A DNA stretch of 18,370 nucleotides from JBHGAV01 sp041946685. GTDB taxonomy: Bacteria; Acidobacteriota; Terriglobia; Bryobacterales; Bryobacteraceae. Within the stretch, counting starts at the first letter, position 1. Each line of letters begins with the position of its first letter. Of the stretch, positions 12,490 to 18,370 are shown one piece after another. The stretch spans positions 1-18,370 of the forward strand of contig JBHGAV010000069.1 in assembly GCA_041946685.1 (NCBI GenBank), written 5' to 3'. A program made the position numbers and the translations under genes. Below the pieces are notes generated by a model. That model was not told where the DNA came from. It saw only the letters and a list, made by a program, of their open reading frames with translations, and made no database searches.

Positions 12490-13692
12490 ATTCTTAGAAC
12501 TCTCGTTATCAACCCTGACCGGCGGCTCGCCGAGCAGGTTCAGCCCGCCCTGGCGGCGTTGCCTGTCGCCGTCCTGAGGGTGGTGGAGTACTACCCGAGC
12601 GACACGGAGATGCAGCGCCTGCTGCGGTCGCTGTCGCCTCAAGTCGTGCTGCTCAATGCCGACTGCGTCATGGACGCCGTTGCGGTCGCCAAGGCGGTGG
12701 AGGCGTGCGCCCCCGGCGTGCCGGTCGTGGGGGTGGGCCAGCAGCCCAGCAGCAGCGTGCTGCTCGAGCTGATGCGAGTGGGGGTGCGGGAGTTCCTCCA
12801 GGCACCCTTCGAGGCAGCGGCCGTGCAGGAGGCAATCGCGCGCGTGAGCGAGGCGGCCGAGCGCATTCCTCGCCCGGTCGATCTCACCGAGATGATCTTC
12901 TCCTTCTTGCCCTCCAAGCCCGGGGTAGGGACGACCACGGTGGCCGTGAACCTGGGCGCGGCCCTCGCGCGGCTTCCGGACACTCGTGTCTTGCTGGCGG
13001 ATTTCGACCTCAACAGCGGGCTGACGGCATTCATGCTGAAGTTGGAGAGCCCCTATTCGGTGGCCAGCGCGGCCGAGAACAGCCTGCACATGGACGAGAG
13101 CCTCTGGCGGCAGGTCGTGTCCACCAGAGGCTCGCTCGATGTGCTTCCTTCCGGGAAGATCAACCCGGGCTCCCGCATCGAGCCGGCCCAGATCCGGAGC
13201 CTGCTGGACTTCGCGCGCCGCCAGTACAAGGCGATCTGCGTCGATCACTCCGGAAACCTGGAGAAGTACTCCGTCGAGTTGCAGCACGAATCCAAGCGTA
13301 TCTTCCTGGTCTGCACGGCGGAACTGCCGTCGCTGCACCTGGCGCGGGAGAAACTGGCGTTCCTGCGGTCGGTGGATCTGGAGGACCGCGTGGATGTCGT
13401 CCTCAACCGGGTGGGTAAGCGGGACGTCGTCACCCCGGAAGAGGTGGAGAAGTTGCTCGGGCGGCCGATCCGGTTCACCTTTCCCAACGACTACAAAGGG
13501 ATTCACCAGGCGCTGGCCTCGGGTCAGCCCGCCGCGCCGGATTCGGAGTTGGGCAAGGGGTTCTCCCGGGCCGCTGGGGAACTGCTTTCCAAGAACGTGC
13601 CGGAGCAGAGCGCGCCGCGCAAGTTCGTCGAGTACTTCTCGCTGGCGCCGGGACGCTATACGCTGCTTTCCGGCGGCAAGCGATCCGCTTGA
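12490..13692 (+). CDS. CpaE/TadZ-like ParA-family ATPase with probable ATT start codon
   Basis: A 400-residue protein. The N-terminal receiver-like domain (about 1-125) runs LRTLVINPDRRLAEQVQPAL, VVLLNADCVMDAVAVAKAVE, then GVREFLQAPFEAAAVQEAIA. The SIMIBI ATPase domain has the deviant Walker A SKPGVGTTTVAVNLGAALA (K143), Walker A' VLLADFDLNSG, and AICVDHSGNLEKY. The second P-loop lysine is replaced by Thr, as in many CpaE/TadZ proteins. These localise Tad/Flp pilus machinery at the cell pole or membrane. Codons upstream of the TTG at 12559 are clearly coding (ILRTLVINPDRRLAEQ), and GGAGGG at 12478-12483 sits six bases before ATT 12490. No ATG or GTG is available in frame. No tad/flp genes flank it here, so it is an orphan. 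TTG 12559 would delete the first strand of the fold. Confidence 0.82.
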   Translation: MLRTLVINPDRRLAEQVQPALAALPVAVLRVVEYYPSDTEMQRLLRSLSPQVVLLNADCVMDAVAVAKAVEACAPGVPVVGVGQQPSSSVLLELMRVGVREFLQAPFEAAAVQEAIARVSEAAERIPRPVDLTEMIFSFLPSKPGVGTTTVAVNLGAALARLPDTRVLLADFDLNSGLTAFMLKLESPYSVASAAENSLHMDESLWRQVVSTRGSLDVLPSGKINPGSRIEPAQIRSLLDFARRQYKAICVDHSGNLEKYSVELQHESKRIFLVCTAELPSLHLAREKLAFLRSVDLEDRVDVVLNRVGKRDVVTPEEVEKLLGRPIRFTFPNDYKGIHQALASGQPAAPDSELGKGFSRAAGELLSKNVPEQSAPRKFVEYFSLAPGRYTLLSGGKRSA

Positions 13693-13714
13693 GCGCCGAT
13701 CCGGATGTCAGGCC

Positions 13715-13744
13715 GGCCGCGCATGCGATAATGCGGCCATGCGC
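13715..13744 (+). promoter_or_regulatory. Extended -10 (GATAAT) framed by inverted repeats, overlapping the uxaC start
   Basis: TGcGATAAT (13724-13732) is an extended -10; its end is six bases before ATG 13739, predicting a leaderless or near-leaderless mRNA. It sits between GGCCGC (13715-13720) and its complement GCGGCC (13733-13738). An overlapping pair is GCGCATG (13719-13725) and CATGCGC (13738-13744). Either dyad could be an operator for a uronate-responsive repressor. No such regulator is in the window. Confidence 0.4.
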
Positions 13745-15145
13745 GATCCAGACCGGTATTTCGACCCCGACCCAGGCGTGCGCGCGATCGCGCGCCGGCT
13801 GTATCATCGAGCCGCCGGCCTGCCGCTGATATCGCCGCACGGGCACGTGGATCCAAGAATCCTGGCGGAGGATGCGCCCTTCCCGGACCCGGCCGCGCTG
13901 CTGGTGATCCCCGACCACTACCTCCTGAGGATGCTCTACTCGCAGGGGGTTCCACTCGAGAGCCTGGGGGTGCCGCGGCGCGACGGCGGACCGGTCGAAA
14001 CAGATCCCAGGAAGATCTGGCAGCGGCTGGCCGAAAAGTTCTACCTGTTCCGAGGCACTCCCTCGGGCTGCTGGCTCAGGGACGAACTGGAGGGAGTGTT
14101 CGGCATTGAGGAGCCCCTGAACGCCCAGACGGCGGCGAGCATCTACGAGCGCATCAGCGGGAAACTCGAAGCTCCCGAATTCCGGCCCCGGGCGCTGTTC
14201 GAGAGGTTCCGCATCGAAGTCCTTTGCACAACGGATTCGGCAACCGACCCGCTCGACCATCACCGGCAGATTCGCCAGTCCGGCTGGAAGGGTCGCGTGT
14301 TGCCCACCTTCCGGCCCGACGCCGCCGTGAATCTCCTGGCCCCCGCCTGGAAGGCGGAGATCGAGAAGCTGGGAAGGCTGTCGGGCAGGGAGGTCACGTC
14401 ATTCAGGAGCTTCATCAGGGCGCTGGAGGACCGGCGGGCGTTCTTCAAGTCGATGGGAGCCGTGGCGACCGACCACGGCGTGGTTCAGCCCTATACCGAG
14501 GAGTTGACTTCCTCGGAAGCCGAAGCGATCTTCGCGCGGGCCTTGGCAGGACACCCCACCGAACAGGACGGCCGGCGCTTCATCGCGCACATGCTGATGG
14601 AGTTCGCCCGGATGAGCACGGACGACGGCCTGGTCATGCAGCTTCATCCCGGATCGTGGCGCAACCACAACCAGGCCGTATTCGAGGCTTTTGGACCCGA
14701 TAAAGGCTGCGATATCCCGGTGGCAACCGAATACACGGAGAACCTGCGGGCGCTTCTGAACAAGTACGGGAACAACAGCAGCTTCCGCATGGTGCTGTTC
14801 ACGCTGGACGAATCGACTTACTCGCGGGAACTCGCGCCCCTGGCGGGGCACTACCCCGCCCTGCGCCTGGGGCCGCCGTGGTGGTTCCACGACAGCATCC
14901 AGGGGATGATCCGGTTCCGGCAGCGGGTGACGGAGACGGCGGGGATCTACAACACGGCCGGGTTCAACGACGACACCCGCGCCTTCCTTTCGATCCCGGC
15001 GCGGCATGACCAGTCCCGGCGCGTGGACTCCAGTTTCCTGGCGGGCCTGGTGGCGCGGCACATCGTCGAGATGGAAGAGGCCGAGGAGATGGCCGTCGAC
15101 CTGGCCTACAACCTGGCGCGGGAGACCTATAGGATGGGCGCCTGA
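13739..15145 (+). CDS. uxaC: Glucuronate (uronate) isomerase
   Basis: A 468-residue enzyme of the amidohydrolase-like fold converting D-glucuronate to D-fructuronate and D-galacturonate to D-tagaturonate, the first step of uronate catabolism. Length matches E. coli UxaC (470). N-terminal metal-site histidines H34 and H36 lie in LPLISPHGHVDPRIL. Other family boxes are VLCTTDSATDPLDHH, RVLPTFRPDAAVNL, VMQLHPGSWRNHNQAVFEAF and WWFHDSIQGMIRFRQ. The C-terminal ARHIVEMEEAEEMAVDLAYN, followed by NLARETY, is also typical. The ATG at 13739 is preceded by a -10-like GATAAT with no room for a leader. No other uronate genes (uxaA/B, uxuA/B, kdgK) are nearby, so it is a stand-alone gene. Its last 19 bases overlap the end of the convergent KdpD-like gene. 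Confidence 0.96.
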   Translation: MRDPDRYFDPDPGVRAIARRLYHRAAGLPLISPHGHVDPRILAEDAPFPDPAALLVIPDHYLLRMLYSQGVPLESLGVPRRDGGPVETDPRKIWQRLAEKFYLFRGTPSGCWLRDELEGVFGIEEPLNAQTAASIYERISGKLEAPEFRPRALFERFRIEVLCTTDSATDPLDHHRQIRQSGWKGRVLPTFRPDAAVNLLAPAWKAEIEKLGRLSGREVTSFRSFIRALEDRRAFFKSMGAVATDHGVVQPYTEELTSSEAEAIFARALAGHPTEQDGRRFIAHMLMEFARMSTDDGLVMQLHPGSWRNHNQAVFEAFGPDKGCDIPVATEYTENLRALLNKYGNNSSFRMVLFTLDESTYSRELAPLAGHYPALRLGPPWWFHDSIQGMIRFRQRVTETAGIYNTAGFNDDTRAFLSIPARHDQSRRVDSSFLAGLVARHIVEMEEAEEMAVDLAYNLARETYRMGA

Positions 15146-16236
15146 CTCCTGGAGGGCTCGCGCTGCGAAACGATTACCACCTGCATATCTTTCGCCAGGG
15201 TGACGATGCGCTGAACCAGGTCCCGGCTCCACGGCCGATACCGCGACTGCCGGCCAGGCCGGGCGAGGAAGATCTGCGTGACACCGTTCCGGCGGGCGAA
15301 CTCAACCAGGGCCGAGGCCGGATCGTCCCCTTCGATGACGCGGGTCTCGATGTGCAGGTTGCGGGCGAAGTTCAGGTGCTTCTCGACCGCGGCCCGATCC
15401 AGCTCCGGACGGTTGTGCAGGCGCTCTTCGGGCTCGACCGCGACCGCAAAGCATTCCGCGCGAAGGAAGTCACCTATGCGTTTGGCTCGGCGGATCGCCA
15501 TGGCGGTCTGGGGAGCGGACGTCACCAGAACCAGGAGTTTGTGCGGCGACATTGACGGGACGGCGGGGGCGCCGTCCCCGGGTGTCCTGGACTCCACTTC
15601 GTGGGCCGCCTGGCGAAGCGCCAGCTCGCGCAGCGCGACCAGCGTGGGCTCACGAAAGAAGTTCTGCAGAGCACGTTCGGTCTTCTCGCGGCCATAAACA
15701 ACCCCCCGCTGAAGACGGTTGAGGAGCGCGCGCGGCGTAAGGTCGATCATGACGACCTCGTCGGCCTGCTCCACCACCCAATCCGGAACCGTCTCGCGCA
15801 CCCTGACGGCGGCGATGTGCCAGACCTGATCGTTCAGGCTCTCCAGGTGCTGGATGTTCATGGTAGCCAGCACGTCGATGCCGGCGTCAAGCAGAGCGTG
15901 AACGTCCTCCCAGCGCTTGGCCCGGTCCGAGCCGGGAACATTGGTGTGCGCGAACTCGTCGACGACGCAGGTTCGGGGACGCCTCGCCAGGATCGCATCG
16001 GTGTCCATCTCCTCGAAAGTGGCTCCACGGTAGGGTACCCGTTTTCTGGGAATCGCCTCCAGGCCTTCGGCCTTGAGGATGGTGTCGGCCCGGCCATGGG
16101 GCTCGAAGTAGCCGACCACCACGTCCACGCCGCGCGCCTTCAACTCATGGGCCTCTTCGAGCATGCGGTAGGTCTTGCCGACACCGGCCGCGTATCCCAT
16201 AAAGAGCTTCAATTTGCCGCGCTGTGTCTCGGGCAT
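15127..16236 (-). CDS. kdpD: KdpD N-terminal sensor protein without histidine kinase (second copy)
   Basis: A 369-residue protein, less than half the length of canonical KdpD (about 890). It has the KdpD domain with Walker A GYAAGVGKTYRML (G18, K21, T22) and the DEFAHTNVPGS box (D93-N99). RGVVYGREKTERALQNFFRE and LVALRELALRQAAHEVESRT follow. A universal-stress-protein-like domain comes next (about 228-355; HKLLVLVTSAPQTAMAIRRA, TQIFLARPGRQSRYRPW). It ends there: no membrane bundle, GAF, DHp or ATPase domains. Full KdpD controls kdpFABC through KdpE; the Usp domain binds second messengers such as c-di-AMP in some species. Kinase-less KdpD forms are known in cyanobacteria and Deinococcus. It starts three bases after the stop of the other copy and so is coupled to it. 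No kdpE is visible downstream. Confidence 0.9.
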   Translation of the reverse strand: MPETQRGKLKLFMGYAAGVGKTYRMLEEAHELKARGVDVVVGYFEPHGRADTILKAEGLEAIPRKRVPYRGATFEEMDTDAILARRPRTCVVDEFAHTNVPGSDRAKRWEDVHALLDAGIDVLATMNIQHLESLNDQVWHIAAVRVRETVPDWVVEQADEVVMIDLTPRALLNRLQRGVVYGREKTERALQNFFREPTLVALRELALRQAAHEVESRTPGDGAPAVPSMSPHKLLVLVTSAPQTAMAIRRAKRIGDFLRAECFAVAVEPEERLHNRPELDRAAVEKHLNFARNLHIETRVIEGDDPASALVEFARRNGVTQIFLARPGRQSRYRPWSRDLVQRIVTLAKDMQVVIVSQREPSRSQAPIL

Positions 16237-16239
16237 CGG

Positions 16240-17358
16240 CTATTGCGGGAAGATCCTTACATCCATGCCCTGGGAGCGGGAGATGAGGCGCTCGACAGGA
16301 TTGCCGGTGAAGCGGAAGCGCCATCCGGAACGTTGGCTATGACCGATGAACAACTGCGTGACACCTCTGACGGTGGCGAAGCTCAACAGCGCGTCGACGG
16401 GGTCATCTCCATTCAGGATTTCGATCTGCGCGCCCGCAGCACGGGCCGCAGCCAGCTTCTCGTCTAGCGCAGCCTGGTCGGCGGCCGACAAATCGGGCTG
16501 GTTGACGTACGCAGCGATCAGCTCGCCGTGGAACTTCTCCGTCACAAGGCGCGCCGATTCGAGCATCTCCCTCGCGTTCGCCCGCGGCGTGAGGCAAACC
16601 ATAGCGCGTTCCTGCGCACAGAGCTGCTGGTCGATTCCGTGGCGCGCCAAGTAGTCCGCAAGTTGACCGTCGACGACATCCGCCGCCAGCACCAGCGCGA
16701 TCTCCCGAAGCCGGGACAATTGCTGCTCGCGCCGCGCCGCTTCCAGGATCTGCTCGGGGGAGCGCTCCATGGGTTCTTCCGGCGGAGCATCGACGATCTC
16801 AATTTCATCCGCACTCTTCAGGAACGACATCGGTACGGTGGCGACCACCGGCTTGCCGGTAATGGCTTCCACCTGGTCGCGGAGCTCGGCAACGTATTGG
16901 ATGTTGATGGAGGTGATGACTTTGATGTCCGCCCGGTTGAGGTCCTGCACGTCCTGCCAGCGGGTCGGATTGCGCGCCCCGGGCGGATTGTCGTGGGCTA
17001 GGCCGTCGATGATGCAGACCGCAGGACGCCGCCGGAGGAGGACATCAACGTCGATGGCGGCGCCTTGTCCGGTGCACTTCAGCGGCACGACCTCCAGGTC
17101 GTGAAGCAGTTGCTGAGCCTCGGGTGGCACTCGCGATTGAACGGCTCCTACCACCACGTCCTGGCCGCGCTGGCGGCGGCGCCTTGCCTCGTCGAGCATG
17201 CGGTAGGTCTTGCCGACTCCGGAGGCATAGCCAAGGAAGATCTTCAACCGTCCCTCGCCGACGGCGGTCTCGCCCGCCTGCACCTCGCGCAGGTACTCTT
17301 CCGGCGTCCTGCGATGGCCCTGTACCCGCGCCACAGTGACCTCCCCTCCCCAGGACAT
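16240..17358 (-). CDS. Divergent KdpD-like N-terminal protein without histidine kinase (first copy)
   Basis: A 372-residue protein lying directly after kdpC (four-base gap). It begins with a KdpD-like tether (RRTPEEYLREVQAGE). Walker A is GYASGVGKTYRML (K50, T51). The usual DE[FL]AHTN box has become DGLAHDN (D118-N124), losing the acidic residue and Thr. RWQDVQDLNRADIKVITSIN follows in register with KdpD. The segment around 205-235 is reduced (PMERSPEQILEAARREQQLS, LREIALVLAADVVDG). A C-terminal Usp-like domain (AMVCLTPRANAREMLESARL, VTQLFIGHSQRSGWRFRFTG) completes it. It lacks all transmembrane, DHp and kinase domains. ATG 17358 is taken because it follows the kdpC stop (TGA at 17363-17365), with GAGG just ahead; a longer form starting at 17397 would overlap kdpC. 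Probably K+- or nucleotide-responsive and specialised relative to the second copy. Confidence 0.85.
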   Translation of the reverse strand: MSWGGEVTVARVQGHRRTPEEYLREVQAGETAVGEGRLKIFLGYASGVGKTYRMLDEARRRRQRGQDVVVGAVQSRVPPEAQQLLHDLEVVPLKCTGQGAAIDVDVLLRRRPAVCIIDGLAHDNPPGARNPTRWQDVQDLNRADIKVITSINIQYVAELRDQVEAITGKPVVATVPMSFLKSADEIEIVDAPPEEPMERSPEQILEAARREQQLSRLREIALVLAADVVDGQLADYLARHGIDQQLCAQERAMVCLTPRANAREMLESARLVTEKFHGELIAAYVNQPDLSAADQAALDEKLAAARAAGAQIEILNGDDPVDALLSFATVRGVTQLFIGHSQRSGWRFRFTGNPVERLISRSQGMDVRIFPQ

Positions 17359-17362
17359 GGCC

Positions 17363-17947
17363 TCACCTGCCGGTTTCGGCTTGACGGTCCAGAGCAAGGT
17401 TCAACTTGAGTACGTTTACCCGCGGCTCGCCGAGCAAGCCTAAGTCCGGCGGTTCCGTGTACCGCACCACCAGTCGCCCCACCTCATCTTCGCTCATGCC
17501 GCGGGCCCCCGCGACCCTGGCGATTTGAGCAGCGGCCGAGGCGGGACTTATGTGCGGGTCCAGGCCGCTCGCCGAGCTTGTCAGCAGGTCGGCGGGAATG
17601 GGGCCCTGATAGCCGGGATTCGCCTGCCGGAAGGCCTCTACCGCGGCCTGGATCCGGTCATGCAACTTCCGGCTGGTCGGGCCGAGATTCGATCCGCCGG
17701 ACGCACCCGCATCGTATCCGTCCGCACCCGCCGCTGAAGGTCTCGGATGGAAGTACTCTGGCTTGGCGAAATTCTGGCCGATCAGCTCAGAGCCGACCAC
17801 CCTGCCGCCGACGGTGATCAGGCTGCCGTTGGCCTGGCGCGGGAAGGCGACCTGGCAGATACCGGTTATCGCGAGAGGATAGGCAGCGCCGAGCAGCAGC
17901 GTGAGGAAGATGTTGATTCGCAATCCGGAAGCTAGTTGTGACCACAT
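17363..17947 (-). CDS. kdpC: Potassium-transporting ATPase subunit C
   Basis: A 194-residue subunit of the KdpFABC K+ pump (E. coli KdpC is 190). It has a single N-terminal transmembrane helix (NIFLTLLLGAAYPLAITGIC). The family boxes are SLITVGGRVVGSELIGQNFA, PEYFHPRPSAAG, GGSNLGPTS, and the hallmark SGLDPHISPASAAAQIARVA, then NVLKLNLALD at the end. KdpC stabilises the complex and helps ATP binding by KdpB. The start at 17947 (MWSQLASGLRINIF) is chosen over 18001 because an AGGAGG (17955-17960) precedes it at good distance and the longer form would run into kdpB. It follows kdpB by 11 bases and precedes the first KdpD-like gene by four. Confidence 0.95.
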   Translation of the reverse strand: MWSQLASGLRINIFLTLLLGAAYPLAITGICQVAFPRQANGSLITVGGRVVGSELIGQNFAKPEYFHPRPSAAGADGYDAGASGGSNLGPTSRKLHDRIQAAVEAFRQANPGYQGPIPADLLTSSASGLDPHISPASAAAQIARVAGARGMSEDEVGRLVVRYTEPPDLGLLGEPRVNVLKLNLALDRQAETGR

Positions 17948-17954
17948 GCGGCGG

Positions 17955-17960
17955 CCTCCT
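17955..17960 (-). promoter_or_regulatory. Ribosome binding site of kdpC, overlapping the kdpB stop
   Basis: On the minus strand AGGAGG spans the last bases of the kdpB stop codon (17959-17961) and ends seven bases before ATG 17947. This is a translational-coupling arrangement and it decides the kdpC start. Confidence 0.6.
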
Positions 17961-18370
17961 AAGCAAGATGCAGGAATCCAAGAAGTCTGTCGATGGCCCA
18001 AATGGCCGGAAACGGTGCCATGATGCCGCCGAAGCCGTAGATCAGCAGATTGCGCCGCAACAGGCTCGCGGCGTCCAGCGGACGGTACTTCACTCCGCGC
18101 AGGGCCAGCGGAACCAACGCAATGATGATCAGGGCATTGAAGATCACCGCCGAGAGCACGGCGCTTTGCGGCGTGCGCAGTCCCATGATGTTGAGCGCGG
18201 AAAGCGCCGGGTAGGTTGCCATGAACATCGCGGGAACGATGGCGAAGTACTTGGAGACATCGTTGGCGATCGAGAACGTCGTCAGGGCGCCCCGGGTGAT
18301 CAGCAACTGCTTTCCGATGGCCACGATTTCGATCAGCTTGGTGGGGTTGCTGTCCAGATCCACCATGTTG
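17959..18370 (-). CDS. kdpB: Potassium-transporting P-type ATPase subunit B, C-terminal part
   Basis: Only the last 137 or so residues are inside the window; the gene continues past base 18370. The sequence NMVDLDSNPTKLIEIVAIGK, then QLLITRGALTTFSIANDVSKYFAI, matches the end of the P-domain and the start of membrane helix 5 of KdpB. LNIMGLRTPQSAVLSAVIFN follows, then LRRNLLIYGFGGIMAPFPAI for the last helices. KdpB is the P-type ATPase subunit that couples ATP hydrolysis to K+ import through KdpA. It is the first gene of the visible operon kdpB-kdpC-kdpD-like-kdpD. kdpA and kdpF are expected upstream, beyond the right edge. Confidence 0.97.
   Translation of the reverse strand, partial: NMVDLDSNPTKLIEIVAIGKQLLITRGALTTFSIANDVSKYFAIVPAMFMATYPALSALNIMGLRTPQSAVLSAVIFNALIIIALVPLALRGVKYRPLDAASLLRRNLLIYGFGGIMAPFPAIWAIDRLLGFLHLA

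Noticed and set aside
15127..17358. One kdpD gene split by a mutation
   Set aside because: Both proteins contain their own full P-loop and Usp domains in the same order, so they are two paralogous copies, not halves of one gene. Neither has any kinase sequence in any frame.
1..18370. CRISPR array, tRNA, rRNA, insertion sequence or phage module
   Set aside because: No regularly spaced repeats, no recognisable RNA gene, and no transposase or integrase motif was found on either strand.

Overview
The window is GC-rich, densely coded bacterial chromosome. It most likely comes from an Acidobacteriota lineage related to Solibacter/Bryobacter. This is an inference from gene content: an SBBP-repeat secreted protein with a DUF7948-like head, a DUF4159 protein, short twin-arginine signal peptides, and a Kdp operon whose KdpD homologues lack the kinase half. 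No rRNA, tRNA, CRISPR array, transposase or phage gene is visible.

Layout. Positions 1-953 hold the 3' part of an HNH-like gene with an apparent frameshift. A hairpin-rich, gene-free stretch of about 430 bases follows. Next come a zinc-independent medium-chain dehydrogenase (1385-2353) and a class I methyltransferase (2454-3143). A minus-strand pair, ECF sigma factor (frameshifted) plus small two-helix membrane protein, occupies 3277-4138 and is divergent from another small membrane protein (4284-4703). From 4804 to 12400 everything runs on the plus strand: a DUF4159 protein, a B12-binding radical SAM enzyme, an exported protein of unknown function, a membrane-anchored O-methyltransferase-like protein, a fumarylacetoacetate-hydrolase-family protein with a Tat-like leader, and a seven-bladed SBBP-repeat protein. 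A CpaE/TadZ-like ATPase (12490-13692) and uronate isomerase uxaC (13739-15145) complete the plus-strand run. The right end is a minus-strand kdp operon: the end of kdpB, kdpC, then two consecutive KdpD-like proteins that keep the N-terminal P-loop and universal-stress-protein domains but have no histidine kinase. uxaC and the last kdp gene converge and overlap by 19 bases.

How the parts fit together. The clearest functional unit is kdp (high-affinity K+ uptake plus putative K+/second-messenger sensing). The second is the sigma/membrane-protein pair, a likely ECF sigma and regulator cassette. The plus-strand genes between 4804 and 15145 are mostly single transcription units: each has its own spacer, often with a -10-like element just upstream. 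Several of these (1372, 2440, 13727, possibly 10216) lie so close to the start codon that leaderless mRNAs are likely.

The best leads are: (i) the CpaE-like gene, which appears to start at a rare ATT codon and whose Shine-Dalgarno sequence lies in the 3' arm of a strong two-part hairpin; (ii) the tandem kinase-less KdpD pair, one copy of which has lost the usual DE.AHTN box; (iii) two genes broken by an apparent one-base deletion, one of which is restored to the family consensus by adding a single G; and (iv) an O-methyltransferase homologue with an N-terminal membrane anchor and a metal-ligand Asp replaced by His.
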